DNA of 64,000 nt, from the NCBI GenBank assembly GCA_025655595.1, contig JAHXIO010000001.1, positions 647,573 through 711,572 of the forward strand, read 5' to 3'. The position numbers were made by a program, and so were the translations under genes. The DNA comes from Candidatus Thiodiazotropha sp. (ex Monitilora ramsayi). Lineage in GTDB: Bacteria; Pseudomonadota; Gammaproteobacteria; Chromatiales; Chromatiaceae. The notes below the pieces were generated by a model. The model was not told the DNA's origin. It saw nothing but the letters and a program-made list of their open reading frames with translations, and did no database searches. Positions 1 through 10,852 of this stretch are shown in pieces; positions within the stretch are counted from its first letter, which is position 1; each line of letters opens with the position of its first letter.

Positions 1-1
1 C

Positions 2-256
2 AAGTTCAAGGTGCCCACCTTGCGCAATGTGGAGTTGACGGCCCCCTACATGCATAACGGTGTCTATGCGACATTGGAAGAGGTCGTGCTGCACTACGAT
101 ATCCAGGTCGCCAATCTGTTTATCACGCCGGAAGTGGACGATCCCAATATCGCGGCTGAAATGAATGCCGGTACCTTCGTGGGTTTGAATCTAACTGATC
201 AGGAACGAGCGGATCTGGTCAATTTCATGTTAACCCTTACCGACGGTTACCTTTAA
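2..256 (+). CDS. Di-haem cytochrome c peroxidase / MauG family, C-terminal fragment
   Basis: Only the last 84 codons lie in the window; the frame is open at base 2 and stops with TAA at 254-256. The fragment begins KFKVPTLRNVELTAPYMHNG and continues with TLEEVVLHY, the signature around the C-terminal haem domain of bacterial di-haem cytochrome c peroxidases and MauG-like proteins. It ends with LTDQERADLVNFMLTLTD, the usual closing helix. The CXXCH haem motifs would lie upstream, outside the window. Family members act in the periplasm, reducing peroxide or modifying other proteins. Family assignment is firm; the exact subgroup is not decidable from this piece. Confidence 0.8.
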   Translation, partial: KFKVPTLRNVELTAPYMHNGVYATLEEVVLHYDIQVANLFITPEVDDPNIAAEMNAGTFVGLNLTDQERADLVNFMLTLTDGYL

Positions 257-270
257 TTCATGTTGGAACT

Positions 271-407
271 GTAGGGTGCGGCCCTGCCGCACCTATACCC
301 GCAGTTCCTGACATCACGGTATCCGGTCCTGGACGGAACAAGGCCTGGGCGGATAATGGGGATTCTCGCGGGAGTGGCAGATAAGGTACGGCAGGGTCGC
401 ACCCTAC
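271..407. repeat. Inverted pair of a 23-bp dispersed repeat
   Basis: A 23-base unit starting GTAGGGTGCGGCCCTG at 271-293 recurs inverted at 385-407 with two mismatches. The same unit forms a perfect inverted pair at 53651-53705, and a degraded single copy is seen near 13403-13424. The arms flank about 90 bases of unremarkable sequence. The pair lies between the end of the peroxidase gene and the end of the leftward thioesterase gene, where a hairpin could stop transcription from both sides. The recurrence suggests a short mobile or REP-like element rather than a gene-specific terminator. The whole 257-460 gap holds no other feature that I can see. Confidence 0.7.
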
Positions 408-460
408 GAGATTGATCATAATATCTTCGGGATCGCCTTGCCCGGACGATTCTGATTCAC

Positions 461-811
461 CTAAATCGGCTCTTTCCTTCCCTCTTCATCCAGGCAGACA
501 TAGGTGATGCTGGTGGTGAAGATGCTCTCTTCCTGACCGGTCTCCGGGTCTTCCGAAAAGACATTGGCCTCATACTGCACCGAGGTTCTTCCCTTTCTCC
601 CCTGGTGAATATCGAAACGCAGTATGGCGCCTTCCCGGACACTGCGATGGAACTCCACCCGGTTCATACCGATGGTGACGAACCGGCGTCCGGGATAGTC
701 TCTGACTGCGGCTATCCAGGCGTACTCGTCCACCCACTTGAGTAGATTGCCGCCGAAGAGATAGCCGTAGTGGTTGAGGTGTTGCGGCAAGACCAGCTTG
801 TGGTTTTCCAT
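461..811 (-). CDS. Acyl-CoA thioesterase, hotdog fold (YciA-like)
   Basis: Predicted 116-residue single hotdog-domain protein that would hydrolyse acyl-CoA thioesters in the cytoplasm. Near the N-terminus it has HYGYLFGGNLLKWVDEYAWI, which matches the conserved N-x-x-G-x-x-FGG-x-L-x-x-W-x-D motif of YciA/acyl-CoA hydrolase proteins. MNRVEFHRSVREG matches the following strand. The chosen ATG at 809-811 lies two bases after the stop of the upstream gene, so translation is probably coupled. A longer in-frame reading exists but runs back through the upstream gene and lacks family similarity. Length fits small bacterial thioesterases. Substrate chain length cannot be read from the sequence. Confidence 0.82.
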   Translation of the reverse strand: MENHKLVLPQHLNHYGYLFGGNLLKWVDEYAWIAAVRDYPGRRFVTIGMNRVEFHRSVREGAILRFDIHQGRKGRTSVQYEANVFSEDPETGQEESIFTTSITYVCLDEEGRKEPI

Positions 812-813
812 GC

Positions 814-1227
814 TTAGCCCATCTCCGGCATCTGCAGCCCGGGTGGCGGCGGTGTGGGAGAGTTTTGGTGCATCAGCAGTCGCCACCCTTCTGATCCCTT
901 GCGGAAGATGTTGCTGGCGTAGACCGATTGCGGCTCCCCCTGTCCCGGTACCTTGACCCGCTCCTCCACCAGATGGATCGCGATCTCTCCCGACTCTATC
1001 CAACTGAGATGTTTGATCTCGATATCGAACTTCATGTCGCCCTGCAGGAAGGGTTCCCAACACTGTCTGATGGCGCCAGTGCCCCTTTGTGCTGGCATCA
1101 TGGGTAGGAGACAGAGTGTCTCGTCACTCTCCTCCCAGACCGACATCATGGCCTCAAGGTCTTGATCGTCGATGGCGTCATAGTAGGCGTCTTCAGCGTC
1201 CTGTGGGGATGGGTGACTGGTGCTCAT
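814..1227 (-). CDS. SnoaL-like / ketosteroid-isomerase-fold (NTF2-like) protein
   Basis: A 137-residue protein with the pattern of the NTF2-like superfamily. It opens with a helix (DAEDAYYDAIDDQDLEAMMS), followed by VWEESDETLCLLPMMPAQRG and then alternating strands, including SGEIAIHLVEERVKV and GWRLLMHQNS near the end. Such proteins are small cone-shaped enzymes or binding domains, and this one may be of the DUF4440/SnoaL type. The start ATG at 1225-1227 is preceded by only a weak GGAA. The gene ends two bases before the thioesterase start, so the two form a leftward pair. The C-terminal proline run (TPPPPG) is unusual. No catalytic function is assigned. Confidence 0.7.
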   Translation of the reverse strand: MSTSHPSPQDAEDAYYDAIDDQDLEAMMSVWEESDETLCLLPMMPAQRGTGAIRQCWEPFLQGDMKFDIEIKHLSWIESGEIAIHLVEERVKVPGQGEPQSVYASNIFRKGSEGWRLLMHQNSPTPPPPGLQMPEMG

Positions 1228-1374
1228 AAGATGTTCCGGTAATGTCTTTTGTTGAGTGTGGCAGGTGATTCTAAAGGAATATGCAGCCGGTTCGAAATCG
1301 GAAGGCGCCATTGATGGAAATCATGGCAGCATCATCGACGGGGCAGGAGAATCCGTGAGAAATTCGTTGGCACC

Positions 1375-2016
1375 ATGGTTATGTGTATCACCATCCCCTC
1401 GTCGGCTAATGTAAAAAAAGCCCGCCAATGGCTTTTCTGGCAGTGGCTGTCCGCGACGCCGCTCAGGTTGTTTACCGCAGGCGGCGTGCTCTGTCTTGCA
1501 GGCACTGTTTTGCAGGCGATAACCTTAGGCCTCTCCCCGAGGGGCTGGACAGTATACAATCTGCTTTTTTCCGTACTGCCCATTTTATTGCTGGGCCCCC
1601 TGCTGACATATCTACCATATACGTTGAGAGTGTCAGCGGTCAGCTATGTGCGTTACGTCCTGCTGTTCTCACTGTTGCTGGCCTCTCAGGTCGTTTTTTA
1701 TCTTGTCACACCATCGGCCACTCTTGCTGTCATTCTCTACCTGTCTCTTTTACTACCGGCATGGATTGCGATCATTCTCTCCATCAAAGGAATGCAGACG
1801 GTCAGTTACAGTAGTGATATCGGTTTGGCACGAACACTGTTCTATACAATGGTACTTGCCGGTGTTGTGGGATTGACCGCCGGCGTTGGTTTATTGTTGG
1901 AGTGGCCGTATTGGATGTCGACTGCAATGTGGAGTGTAGTCCCTCTTTATATTATCGCTGCGGTCTGCCTGGCGGCATTGGTCATCAGGCGCCGATCTCT
2001 ACAGACCCGTCGATAA
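1375..2016 (+). CDS. Multi-pass membrane protein, possibly NnrS-related
   Basis: A 213-residue hydrophobic protein with about six predicted membrane helices, for example PLRLFTAGGVLCLAGTVLQA, LLFSVLPILLLGPLLTYLP and YVLLFSLLLASQVVFYLV. The segment VLPILLLGPLLTYLP followed by a basic loop is reminiscent of the second helix of NnrS-type haem/copper membrane proteins. However, the protein is only about half their usual length and lacks their histidines, so this is a weak resemblance. The C-terminus is basic (RRRSLQTRR), suggesting a cytoplasmic tail. The gene stands alone ahead of parC. Initiation could be at 1375 or at the second ATG, 1381. I do not recognise a function. Confidence 0.55.
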   Translation: MVMCITIPSSANVKKARQWLFWQWLSATPLRLFTAGGVLCLAGTVLQAITLGLSPRGWTVYNLLFSVLPILLLGPLLTYLPYTLRVSAVSYVRYVLLFSLLLASQVVFYLVTPSATLAVILYLSLLLPAWIAIILSIKGMQTVSYSSDIGLARTLFYTMVLAGVVGLTAGVGLLLEWPYWMSTAMWSVVPLYIIAAVCLAALVIRRRSLQTRR

Positions 2017-2121
2017 TATCTATCGGTTATCGGTCACTTTGTGGTGAATCGGTGATTCCCTCGGCGGTTCTCATTCCGTATCATCTCCCATCATTTTTTG
2101 TCACAGCCGCCAGCGGAAACC

Positions 2122-4371
2122 ATGAGCGACGATTTCGACCAGAGTCTAGAGGGTATCGAACAGGTACCCCTCAGCCAGTTCACAGAGAAGGCCTACCTGG
2201 ACTACTCCATGTACGTGATTCTCGACCGGGCACTGCCACACATCGGCGATGGCCTGAAGCCCGTGCAGCGGCGGATTGTCTACGCCATGTCGGAGTTGGG
2301 ACTGAGCGCCAGCGCCAAATATAAGAAATCGGCCAGAACCGTGGGTGATGTCCTCGGTAAGTTTCATCCCCATGGCGACAGCGCCTGCTATGAGGCCATG
2401 GTGCTGATGGCGCAGAACTTCTCCTATCGGTACCCGTTGGTGGATGGGCAGGGTAACTGGGGTTCACCGGACGATCCCAAATCCTTTGCGGCGATGCGCT
2501 ACACCGAGTCGAAATTGACCCCCTATTCGCAGATTCTGTTGTCGGAACTGGGGCAGGGGACGGTGGATTGGGTGCCCAACTTCGACGGGACCCTGCGCGA
2601 GCCTTCGATCCTGCCGGCACGACTGCCCAATGTGTTGCTGAACGGCACTTCGGGTATTGCGGTGGGGATGGCGACCGATATCCCCCCACACAACCTGCGT
2701 GAGGTGGCGGCGGCCTGTGTGCATCTTTTGGAGTCGCCCAAAGCGACGACCGCCGAGCTGATGATGCATATTCACGGTCCCGACTATCCGACAGAGGCGG
2801 AGATCATCACGCCGACCCAGGATCTGCTCAAGCTCTATGAGTCGGGCAATGGGTCTATCCGAATGCGGGCGGTCTATGAGCGGGAGAACGGCGATATCAT
2901 CGTCACTGCCCTGCCGCATCAGGTCTCGGGTGCCAAGATCCTAGAGCAGATTGCCGCACAGATGCAGGCCAAAAAGCTCCCCATGGTGGAGGATCTGCGG
3001 GACGAGTCGGATCATGAGAACCCCACCCGCCTGGTGATCGTGCCCCGTTCCAATCGGGTAGACGTGGAACGTCTGATGTCGCATCTCTTCGCTTCCACCG
3101 ACCTGGAACGGACCTATCGGGTCAATCTCAATCTGATCGGTACGGATGGTCGGCCTGCGGTCAAGGATCTGCGTACCCTGTTGAAGGAGTGGCTGCAGTT
3201 CCGGACCGAAACGGTGCGCAGACGGTTGCAGTATCGTCTGGACCAGGTGAATGAGCGGCTGCATATTTTAGAAGGCCTGATGATCGCCTACCTCAATATC
3301 GATGAGGTGATCGCCATCATCCGCTATGAGGACGATCCGAAATCGGAGCTGATGAAGCGCTTCTCTCTCTCCGAGATCCAGGCCGAGGCGATCCTCAATC
3401 TTCGCCTCAGGCACCTGGCCAAGCTGGAGGAGATGAAGATCCGCGGTGAGCAGGCGGAGTTGGAGAAGGAACGGGATTCGCTGGAGAAGATCCTGGGTTC
3501 CAAGCAGCGATTACGCACACTGATTCGCAAAGAGATTGAAGCCGACGCAGAGGAGTTCGGCGATGAACGGCGTTCTCCCATCGCCGAAAGGCCTGCTGCC
3601 GAAGCCATCTCCGAGACCGACTTGACACCCAGTGAACCGGTGACAGTAGTCTTGTCGGAAAAGGGTTGGGCGCGTGCCGCCAAAGGTCACGAAATTGACC
3701 CTGAGGGGCTGAATTACAAGGCAGGTGACGGCTTTTTGGCGGCTGCGCGCCTGAGAAGCAACCAGCAGGCGGTCTTTATCGATTCCAACGGACGCAGCTA
3801 CTCCCTTCAGGCCGGTTCCCTGCCATCGGCGCGGAGCCAGGGCGAACCGTTGACGGGCCGTCTGTCACCGGCCAATGGGGCGGTTTTCCACGCGGTGTTG
3901 GGAGGCGAGCCCAAATCAGAGTACCTGCTGGCCTCGGATGCGGGGTATGGATTCAGGACTCGTCTCAATGCCATGTTCGCCAAGAACAAGTCGGGTAAGG
4001 CTCTCCTCTCACTGCCCAAGGGGGGTAAGGTGCTGTCTCCCGTGCCGGTGATTGATGCGGCTACCGATCGGGTGGCTGCGATCACAAACGAGGGGCGGAT
4101 GCTTGTCTTCCCTGTGAAAGATCTGCCTGAGCTGGCTAGGGGTAAAGGAAATAAGATTATCGGTATCCCCCCCAAGCGGGTTGCGGCGAGGGAAGAGTTT
4201 GTGGTCGCTCTGGCGGTTATTCCCCAGGGGCAGAATCTGACCGCGCATGCCGGTAAGCGCTATATCGTGCTGAAGCCGTCGGATCTTGACAATTATCAGG
4301 GTGAACGGGGAAGGCGGGGCAATAAGCTGCCCAGGGGCTTTCAGCGGGTCGACCGGGTCGAGGTCGGCTAA
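2122..4371 (+). CDS. parC: DNA topoisomerase IV subunit A
   Basis: The ATP-independent DNA cleavage subunit of topoisomerase IV, which decatenates daughter chromosomes together with ParE. Near the N-terminus it has [18 protein letters not shown], the quinolone-site helix [12 protein letters not shown] and the catalytic tyrosine in [10 protein letters not shown]. The beta-pinwheel C-terminal domain follows from about residue 480. The ATG at 2122 is preceded by GGAAA. An upstream in-frame TTG at 2098 would add eight residues but has no better ribosome site. At about 749 residues the length matches gammaproteobacterial ParC. The positions equivalent to E. coli Ser80 and Glu84 are the wild-type Ser and Glu. 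parE is not in the window. Confidence 0.96.
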   Translation: MSDDFDQSLEGIEQVPLSQFTEKAYLDYSMYVILDRALPHIGDGLKPVQRRIVYAMSELGLSASAKYKKSARTVGDVLGKFHPHGDSACYEAMVLMAQNFSYRYPLVDGQGNWGSPDDPKSFAAMRYTESKLTPYSQILLSELGQGTVDWVPNFDGTLREPSILPARLPNVLLNGTSGIAVGMATDIPPHNLREVAAACVHLLESPKATTAELMMHIHGPDYPTEAEIITPTQDLLKLYESGNGSIRMRAVYERENGDIIVTALPHQVSGAKILEQIAAQMQAKKLPMVEDLRDESDHENPTRLVIVPRSNRVDVERLMSHLFASTDLERTYRVNLNLIGTDGRPAVKDLRTLLKEWLQFRTETVRRRLQYRLDQVNERLHILEGLMIAYLNIDEVIAIIRYEDDPKSELMKRFSLSEIQAEAILNLRLRHLAKLEEMKIRGEQAELEKERDSLEKILGSKQRLRTLIRKEIEADAEEFGDERRSPIAERPAAEAISETDLTPSEPVTVVLSEKGWARAAKGHEIDPEGLNYKAGDGFLAAARLRSNQQAVFIDSNGRSYSLQAGSLPSARSQGEPLTGRLSPANGAVFHAVLGGEPKSEYLLASDAGYGFRTRLNAMFAKNKSGKALLSLPKGGKVLSPVPVIDAATDRVAAITNEGRMLVFPVKDLPELARGKGNKIIGIPPKRVAAREEFVVALAVIPQGQNLTAHAGKRYIVLKPSDLDNYQGERGRRGNKLPRGFQRVDRVEVG

Positions 4372-4481
4372 ACGTTTCAATCTAGCCGGGAATCGCTGTA
4401 ATTGGCGTGGAGCCGGGGGGGATTCGCAGTTATAATGCCCGGTTTACGGTCAGGCAATAGTCTCAGCCTGGAGTGTATATT

Positions 4482-4567
<86 letters not shown>

Positions 4568-4663
4568 TTTTACTACTACCGGTGTAAACCGGTGATCGTC
4601 GGATTAATTTCCTGTTTTTCATACAAATAGTCAGTGACAGAACAGGCTGTCAGGAGAAGATAC

Positions 4664-5950
4664 ATGCAAGTTTCGGTGGAATCGGGTGAAGGGCTTGAAC
4701 GACGTTTGACGGTCGATTTGCCTGCTGAGCAGGTGGAGGCGGAAGTCAATAAACGCCTGCAACAGATTGGCCGGACCGCCAAACTGGATGGTTTCAGGCC
4801 GGGTAAGGTGCCGATGAATATTCTGCGTCGCACCTACGGCGGCCAGGTCCTGCAGGAGGTCTACGGCCATATGATCGAGACCAGCTATCAGGAGGCGATC
4901 CAGCAGGAGAAGATTTCACCTGCAGGCATGCCCAAGATCGAGCCGAAAGCGGCCAATGAAGAGGGACTGTTCGGCTATGTGGCCACGGTTGAAGTGATGC
5001 CTGAGATCGTGCCCGCCAAAATGGAGGGGAAGATTGACCGTCCGGTTGCAGAGGTTGTCGACCAGGACATCGAAGACATGATCGAAAAGCTGCGCAAACA
5101 GCGTGCAAGCTGGAATCCTGTGGATCGTTCCGCTGCGGAGGGCGACCAGGTTAAGATCAGCTTCAAGGGTACCGTCGACGGTGAGGAGTTCGAAGGAGGC
5201 AGCGCTGAAGATGTGCCGCTGGTGCTGGGCTCCAAGCGTATGATCGAGGGCTTCGAGGATGCCCTGGTCGGCATGATTAAAGAAGACAAGCGTACTATCG
5301 AGCTGAAATTCCCTGAGGATTACCGGGTGGAAGAGCTGGCCGGCAAACCGGTAACGTTTGAGGTGAGCGTCAGCGAGGTGGCTGAAGAAACGCTGCCGGA
5401 GGTCGATGAAGACTTTGCCAAGGAGTTCGGCTCGGAAGAGGGCATGGATAAACTGAAAACCGATATCCGTGAAAACATGGAGCGTGAGTTGGCACAGCGT
5501 GTGCAAGCCAAAATCAAGAGTCAGGCGATGGACCTGATCTATGAGCTGAACAAGATCGAGGTTCCCAAGGCGCTGGTAGAGGAGGAGATCGATGCCTTGC
5601 GCAAGCAGACCAAGGAGCGTCTGGGACAGGGTGCTGGTTCCCTGGAGTTGCCCCGTGATATGTTTGAGGAGCAGGCGAAGCGCCGGGTGACCCTCGGATT
5701 GGTGATCGGTGAGATCATCAAGCAGAACAGCATACAGATCGACGAGGATCGCGTACGCAAGACAATCGAGGAATTCGCCAGCAGTTATGAGCAGCCGGAA
5801 GAAGTAGTCAAATACTACTACGGCAACCAGGAGCAGCTGGCCGCAGTACAGAATGTGGTGCTTGAGGATCAGGTCGTCGACTGGGTGCTCGAGCAGACTG
5901 AAGTTATTGATGAGCCGACAACCTTCGCGGCACTGACGTCCGAAGGCTGA
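4664..5950 (+). CDS. tig: Trigger factor
   Basis: Ribosome-bound chaperone and peptidyl-prolyl isomerase of 428 residues, close to the usual 432. It starts [15 protein letters not shown], and the ribosome-docking signature appears as [20 protein letters not shown] at about residues 36-55. The FKBP-type isomerase domain follows ([20 protein letters not shown]), then the helical C-terminal arms. The ATG at 4664 is chosen because AGGAGAAG precedes it and family members begin here. A GTG at 4634 gives an extension without family similarity. It leads the tig-clpP-clpX-lon order common in this class, linking folding and ATP-dependent proteolysis. Confidence 0.96.
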   Translation: MQVSVESGEGLERRLTVDLPAEQVEAEVNKRLQQIGRTAKLDGFRPGKVPMNILRRTYGGQVLQEVYGHMIETSYQEAIQQEKISPAGMPKIEPKAANEEGLFGYVATVEVMPEIVPAKMEGKIDRPVAEVVDQDIEDMIEKLRKQRASWNPVDRSAAEGDQVKISFKGTVDGEEFEGGSAEDVPLVLGSKRMIEGFEDALVGMIKEDKRTIELKFPEDYRVEELAGKPVTFEVSVSEVAEETLPEVDEDFAKEFGSEEGMDKLKTDIRENMERELAQRVQAKIKSQAMDLIYELNKIEVPKALVEEEIDALRKQTKERLGQGAGSLELPRDMFEEQAKRRVTLGLVIGEIIKQNSIQIDEDRVRKTIEEFASSYEQPEEVVKYYYGNQEQLAAVQNVVLEDQVVDWVLEQTEVIDEPTTFAALTSEG

Positions 5951-5973
5951 ACGCATCGAGGAAAAGAGCAGTT

Positions 5974-6615
5974 ATGAGTCAACAATTCGCGTCAGGCGCG
6001 CAGGATGCGCAAAATCTGGGTCTGGTCCCTATTGTTATCGAGCAGACCGCTCGTGGAGAACGATCTTTCGATATCTACTCGAGGCTGCTCAAGGAGCGGG
6101 TGATCTTCCTGGTAGGCCCGGTCGAGGACCATATGGCCAATCTGGTGGTGGCCCAGCTGCTGTTTCTCGAGTCGGAGAATCCGGATAAGGACATCCACGT
6201 CTATATCAACTCGCCGGGCGGTTCGGTGACGGCGGGGCTGTCGATCTACGACACCATGCAGTTCATCCGTCCCGATGTCAGCACCATGTGCGTCGGACAG
6301 GCTGCGAGTATGGGTGCGTTGCTGCTGGCGGGTGGTGCCAAGGGTAAGCGTTACTGCCTGCCCAACTCCCGCATGATGATTCACCAGCCTTTGGGTGGAT
6401 TTCAGGGGCAGGCTACCGATATCGAAATTCATGCGAAGGAGATTCTCCTCCTGCGCGAGCGTCTGAACACTATCCTCTCCTATCATACGGGGCAGCCGTT
6501 GGAGAAGATCGCGGTGGATACGGAGCGTGACAACTTTATGGGTGGCGAAGCTGCCGCAGAATATGGTCTGATTGACAGTGTATTAACCGACAGATCGGCC
6601 GATAAAGAGGAATAA
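5974..6615 (+). CDS. clpP: ATP-dependent Clp protease proteolytic subunit
   Basis: The 213-residue serine protease subunit that assembles as a double heptameric barrel and degrades proteins fed by ClpX or ClpA. The nucleophile serine is in [14 protein letters not shown], the catalytic histidine is in [14 protein letters not shown], and the catalytic aspartate follows in VDTERDNFM. The N-terminal [17 protein letters not shown] is typical. The ATG lies 23 bases after tig and is preceded by GAGGAAAAG. Its partner clpX follows after 141 bases. The N-terminal propeptide normally removed by self-cleavage is present. Confidence 0.97.
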   Translation: MSQQFASGAQDAQNLGLVPIVIEQTARGERSFDIYSRLLKERVIFLVGPVEDHMANLVVAQLLFLESENPDKDIHVYINSPGGSVTAGLSIYDTMQFIRPDVSTMCVGQAASMGALLLAGGAKGKRYCLPNSRMMIHQPLGGFQGQATDIEIHAKEILLLRERLNTILSYHTGQPLEKIAVDTERDNFMGGEAAAEYGLIDSVLTDRSADKEE

Positions 6616-6623
6616 CCAGTTTT

Positions 6624-6692
6624 GGCAAGCGGTTGAAGCGTCCGGTTTCGGACCTGATACTTTGATCAGGCTTTCGGGAAACCGTCCTTGCC
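6624..6692 (+). other. Branched inverted-repeat structure between clpP and clpX
   Basis: Outer arms GGCAAGCGGTT (6624-6634) and AACCGTCCTTGCC (6680-6692) can pair with a two-base bulge. They enclose a TCCG-GTTT-CGGA hairpin (6641-6652) and a CCTGAT/ATCAGG hairpin (6653-6670). Together these would form a three-way junction in the clpPX transcript. A further small hairpin, GCCGA-TTT-TCGGC, lies just before the clpX ribosome site. The structure could be a processing or pausing site, or a degraded repeat element. It is a hand-folded prediction only. Confidence 0.45.
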
Positions 6693-6756
6693 ATCAGCGC
6701 GCAGTTGGATATGATTGAGTAAGAGTGGCCGATTTTTCGGCGGGAAGGAGTGAGAT

Positions 6757-8031
6757 ATGGGCAGTGACAAAAACGGTAAAGGCGATGACGGCAAGCTGCT
6801 GTATTGCTCCTTTTGCGGCAAGAGTCAGCACGAAGTCCGTAAACTGATTGCCGGTCCCTCCGTTTTCATCTGCGATGAGTGTGTCGAGCTCTGCAACGAT
6901 ATCATCCGCGAGGAGATGCAGGATACCGGTGAAGAGAGCATCAGCCGGTTACCGAAGCCGCAGGAGATCAAGAAAACACTCGATCAATACGTCATCGGTC
7001 AGCAACGTGCTAAAAAAGTCCTTTCTGTAGCGGTCTACAACCACTACAAGCGGCTGGACAGCATCGGTAAGGACAACGATATCGAGCTTGCCAAGTCGAA
7101 TATCCTGCTGATCGGCCCCACAGGCTCGGGTAAGACATTGCTGGCGGAGACCCTCGCCAGGCTGCTGAATGTGCCGTTTACCATTGCCGACGCGACAACG
7201 CTGACGGAAGCCGGTTATGTGGGCGAGGATGTGGAAAACATCATCCAGAAGCTGTTGCAGAAGTGTGATTACGATGTAGAGAAGGCGCAGACCGGTATCG
7301 TCTATATCGACGAAATCGATAAGATCTCCCGTAAGTCGGATAATCCTTCCATCACCCGGGATGTTTCAGGTGAAGGTGTGCAGCAGGCCCTGTTGAAACT
7401 GATCGAAGGCACGGTAGCCTCCGTCCCGCCTCAGGGTGGCCGGAAGCATCCTCAGCAGGAGTTTCTGCAAGTCAACACATCCAACATCCTGTTTATCGTG
7501 GGCGGTGCCTTTGCTGGACTTGAGAAAGTCATTAAAGACCGCTCAGAGAAGGGCGGTATCGGCTTCTCCGCCGAGGTGAAGAGTAAAGACGAGAGCCGCT
7601 CCGTGGGCGAAATCATCGTCGATGTGGAACCGGAAGATCTGATCAAATACGGACTCATACCTGAATTCGTCGGTCGTTTGCCAGTGGTTGCCACCCTGCA
7701 GGAGCTGGATGAGGACTCCCTGGTGCAGATTCTCACCGAACCCAAGAATGCCCTGACCAAGCAGTATGGACGCCTCTTCGAGATGGAGGGGTGTGAGTTG
7801 GAGATACGCGAAGACGCCCTGCGAGCCATTGCCCGCAAGGCCATGCAACGCAAGACCGGCGCCCGTGGTCTAAGGACCATCCTTGAGCAGGTGTTGCTGG
7901 ATACGATGTATGATCTTCCCTCAATGGATGAGGTGGCCAAGGTGGTGGTGGATGAGGCGGTGATTGCCGGTGAGAGCGACCCACTGATGATCTACGAGCA
8001 TAGCGATAAGCAGCTTGCTGCTTCTGACTGA
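6757..8031 (+). CDS. clpX: ATP-dependent Clp protease ATP-binding subunit ClpX
   Basis: AAA+ unfoldase of 424 residues that recognises tagged proteins and threads them into ClpP. The N-terminal zinc-binding domain shows [13 protein letters not shown] and [12 protein letters not shown], a four-cysteine arrangement. Walker A is [18 protein letters not shown], Walker B is [11 protein letters not shown], and the pore loop is in [14 protein letters not shown]. The sensor-2 arginine lies in [13 protein letters not shown]. The ATG at 6757 has GGAAGGAG upstream. Length equals the E. coli protein. A rightward hairpin with a weak tail follows it before lon. Confidence 0.97.
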   Translation: MGSDKNGKGDDGKLLYCSFCGKSQHEVRKLIAGPSVFICDECVELCNDIIREEMQDTGEESISRLPKPQEIKKTLDQYVIGQQRAKKVLSVAVYNHYKRLDSIGKDNDIELAKSNILLIGPTGSGKTLLAETLARLLNVPFTIADATTLTEAGYVGEDVENIIQKLLQKCDYDVEKAQTGIVYIDEIDKISRKSDNPSITRDVSGEGVQQALLKLIEGTVASVPPQGGRKHPQQEFLQVNTSNILFIVGGAFAGLEKVIKDRSEKGGIGFSAEVKSKDESRSVGEIIVDVEPEDLIKYGLIPEFVGRLPVVATLQELDEDSLVQILTEPKNALTKQYGRLFEMEGCELEIREDALRAIARKAMQRKTGARGLRTILEQVLLDTMYDLPSMDEVAKVVVDEAVIAGESDPLMIYEHSDKQLAASD

Positions 8032-8108
8032 AACCGGAAATTCCGTCCTTGAACGGAGTTATCGCTACAGCTATTGAATCTCTAACCCTCAATCCCCATA
8101 TATGAAAA

Positions 8109-8130
8109 AACCCGGCTTAGCGGCCGGGTT
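8109..8130 (-). terminator. GC-rich hairpin between clpX and lon
   Basis: AACCCGGC (8109-8116) pairs with GCCGGGTT (8123-8130) around a six-base loop. The run of A residues lies on the left, so read leftwards the hairpin ends in a T-tract and looks like an intrinsic terminator. Read rightwards, in the direction of clpX and lon, it lacks a T-tract and may only attenuate. No leftward gene ends here, so the role is uncertain. Confidence 0.45.
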
Positions 8131-8229
8131 AACTATTACTAGCCTACCCAACTCTTTGGATTGACGCTGTGTCATCCCTGCGGTTGTAAGAGTCGAGCAG
8201 CAAGTCTGCGAATGCGAGGACATTTTTTT

Positions 8230-10677
8230 ATGGGCCAAGAACACGAGAAATCCGGCAACATGGTGGATCCAATGAATACGGTGCCGGTTTTGCCGCTGCG
8301 AGATGTGGTGGTCTACCCGCATATGGTGATACCGCTGTTCGTGGGCAGGGATAAATCGATCCAGGCACTCGATGCCGCGATGCAGAGCAATAAACAGATT
8401 CTGCTGGCGGCGCAGAAGAGTGCCGATGTGGACGATCCCGATGTCAGCGATATGTATGCCATCGGCACCCTGGCCAATATCCTGCAACTGCTCAAGCTTC
8501 CCGATGGTACCGTCAAAGTCCTGGTGGAAGGTGGTGAACGGGCCAGAATCACGGAATTTCTTGAAATCGACGAATATTTCACCGCCAGACTGGAGAGTCT
8601 GAACGACACGCTCGATCTTGACGGTCGTGAGACCGAGGTGCTGATGCGTTCGGCGACCAACCTGTTCGACCAGTATGTCAAGCTGAACAAAAAGGTTCCG
8701 CCTGAGGTGCTGACCTCCCTCTCCAGTATTGATGATCCCAGCCGATTGGCGGATACCATTGCCGCGCACATGTCTCTGAAGCTGGATGAGAAACAGCATG
8801 TACTGGAGATGCCCAATGTGCGCGAACGCCTGGAGCATCTGATGGGTTTGATGGAGGGTGAAAACGACATACTCCAGATGGAGAAGCGGATTCGCGGCCG
8901 GGTTAAGCGGCAGATGGAGAAGAATCAACGCGAGTACTACCTCAACGAGCAGATGAAGGCGATTCAGAAAGAGTTGGGGGATATGGATGATGCACCCAAT
9001 GAGATCGAAGAGCTGACCAAGAAGATCGAGACCGCCGGTATGACCAAGGAGGCCAAGGGCAAGGCCTCGAATGAATTGAACAAGCTGAAGCTGATGTCTC
9101 CCATGTCCGCCGAAGCGACCGTGGTCCGCAACTACATCGATACCCTGGTCGGGCTGCCGTGGAAGAAACGTACAAAAATCCGCAACGATATTGCCGCCGC
9201 CGAAGCGGTGTTGGATGAAGATCACTATGGTCTGGTGAAGGTGAAAGAGCGGATCCTGGAGTACCTTGCGGTACAGCAGCGGGTCCGTAAGCTCAAAGGC
9301 CCCATTCTCTGCCTGGTCGGTCCGCCCGGTGTGGGTAAGACCTCTCTGGGGCAGTCGATCGCGCGTGCCACCAATCGTAAATTTACCCGCATGGCGTTGG
9401 GTGGTGTTCGTGACGAGGCGGAGATCCGCGGACACAGGCGCACCTATATCGGCGCCCTGCCAGGAAAGATCATCAATAATTTGAGCAAGGTGAAGACACG
9501 CAATCCGCTTTACCTGCTCGACGAGATCGACAAGATGGCCATGGACTTCCGTGGCGATCCCGCCTCAGCGTTGTTGGAAGTGCTGGATCCCGAACAGAAT
9601 CACACCTTCAACGACCACTATCTGGAAGTGGATTTCGATCTCTCAGAAGTGATGTTCGTGGCAACCGCCAATACTTTGAATATACCGCCACCGCTGCTGG
9701 ATCGTATGGAAGTCATACGGCTGTCCGGTTATACGGAGGATGAAAAGGTCAATATCGCAGAGCGTTATCTGGTACCGAAGCAGATGGAGAATAACGGTCT
9801 CAAGCCGGATGAGTTGAATATTCGCGAATCCGCTATTCGCGATATTGTCCGTTATTACACCCGTGAGGCCGGTGTGCGTAATCTGGAACGTGAGATCGCA
9901 AAGGTCTGCCGCAAGGTGGTCAAAGAGATATTGCTGAAAAAGCCAAAGGGTACAATTACCGTGACACCCAAACGCCTTGAAGAGTATCTGGGCGTGAAAC
10001 GTTTTCGATACGGGCGTGCTGATGAACACGATCAGGTGGGCCAGGTCACAGGTCTGGCCTGGACCGAAGTGGGTGGAGAGTTGTTGCGTATCGAAGCCGC
10101 ATTGATGCCGGGTAAAGGGCGTCTCAGCCACACAGGTCAGCTGGGTGAGGTGATGCAGGAATCGATTCAGGCGGCGATGACCGTGGTCAGAAGCCGTGCC
10201 GACTCACTGGGCCTTGAGGAGGATTTCCATCAGAAGTGTGATGTTCACATTCACGTACCGGAAGGAGCCACACCGAAAGATGGTCCCAGTGCGGGTGTTG
10301 GAATGTGCACATCACTGGTCTCTGCCTTGACGAGAATTCCTGTCCGGGCCGATGTGGCAATGACAGGTGAGATCACTCTGCGCGGTGAGGTTTTGCCTAT
10401 CGGCGGACTTAAAGAGAAACTGCTTGCCGCACATCGTGGCGGCATTTCGACAGTCATTATTCCGGAGGAAAATGAAAGGGATCTGGTTGATATTCCAAAG
10501 AATATTAAACAGCACCTGGATATCCAGCCGGTTCGTTGGATCGATGAAGTACTACAGATTGCACTGCAAGAATCGCCGGCCCCGAAGGGGGAAAAACCTA
10601 CTGAAAACCTGGGTCGCGACAGTAATAAAAACGAGACGGAAAAATCGAAGAAACGAGGTGCGCCAACAAAGCATTAG
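8230..10677 (+). CDS. lon: ATP-dependent Lon protease
   Basis: Cytoplasmic AAA+ serine protease for misfolded and regulatory proteins, about 815 residues. The substrate-binding N-domain starts [20 protein letters not shown]. Walker A is [16 protein letters not shown] and Walker B is [10 protein letters not shown]. The protease domain carries the Ser-Lys dyad, with serine in [14 protein letters not shown] and lysine in [17 protein letters not shown] 8230 is chosen as the first plausible start; ATGs at 8260 and 8272 lie nearer the family N-terminus, and an upstream reading from 8161 is not conserved-looking. The C-terminal tail is Lys/Glu-rich and probably disordered. It sits between clpX and hupB, as in E. 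coli. Confidence 0.96.
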   Translation: MGQEHEKSGNMVDPMNTVPVLPLRDVVVYPHMVIPLFVGRDKSIQALDAAMQSNKQILLAAQKSADVDDPDVSDMYAIGTLANILQLLKLPDGTVKVLVEGGERARITEFLEIDEYFTARLESLNDTLDLDGRETEVLMRSATNLFDQYVKLNKKVPPEVLTSLSSIDDPSRLADTIAAHMSLKLDEKQHVLEMPNVRERLEHLMGLMEGENDILQMEKRIRGRVKRQMEKNQREYYLNEQMKAIQKELGDMDDAPNEIEELTKKIETAGMTKEAKGKASNELNKLKLMSPMSAEATVVRNYIDTLVGLPWKKRTKIRNDIAAAEAVLDEDHYGLVKVKERILEYLAVQQRVRKLKGPILCLVGPPGVGKTSLGQSIARATNRKFTRMALGGVRDEAEIRGHRRTYIGALPGKIINNLSKVKTRNPLYLLDEIDKMAMDFRGDPASALLEVLDPEQNHTFNDHYLEVDFDLSEVMFVATANTLNIPPPLLDRMEVIRLSGYTEDEKVNIAERYLVPKQMENNGLKPDELNIRESAIRDIVRYYTREAGVRNLEREIAKVCRKVVKEILLKKPKGTITVTPKRLEEYLGVKRFRYGRADEHDQVGQVTGLAWTEVGGELLRIEAALMPGKGRLSHTGQLGEVMQESIQAAMTVVRSRADSLGLEEDFHQKCDVHIHVPEGATPKDGPSAGVGMCTSLVSALTRIPVRADVAMTGEITLRGEVLPIGGLKEKLLAAHRGGISTVIIPEENERDLVDIPKNIKQHLDIQPVRWIDEVLQIALQESPAPKGEKPTENLGRDSNKNETEKSKKRGAPTKH

Positions 10678-10724
10678 CTGCGTCACAACACAGGCCATTA
10701 CTGGGTTTGCGTGAAGAACGTTGC

Positions 10725-10753
10725 TTGACAGGGTTTCGGGGAGCCGGTATAAA
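10725..10753 (+). promoter_or_regulatory. Sigma-70 promoter of hupB
   Basis: A perfect -35 box TTGACA (10725-10730) and a near-perfect -10 box TATAAA (10748-10753) are separated by exactly 17 bases. Transcription would start near 10760 and give a leader of about 90 bases before the hupB ATG. Two tRNA genes and a strong terminator follow hupB, so this promoter may also read into the tRNAs. Confidence 0.85.
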
Positions 10754-10852
10754 TTCTGGCGTTTCGTGCCCTGTTCAGGGGGTGCACATAGACACCACAT
10801 CTTATGGCGGTAAATGAAATCCGCCAAGACCATCACAAGGGGAAAATGATTA

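Noticed and set aside
4916..5956. Long leftward open frame opposite tig (346 codons)
   Set aside because: It is antisense to an unambiguous trigger factor gene, has no family resemblance and no ribosome site.
8109..8130. Hairpin as a strong rightward terminator of clpX
   Set aside because: The A/T tract is on the wrong side for rightward transcription; kept only as a leftward-type hairpin with low confidence.
8089..9435. Long leftward open frame opposite lon (448 codons)
   Set aside because: Antisense shadow of lon with composition typical of reverse-strand reading of a GC-rich gene.
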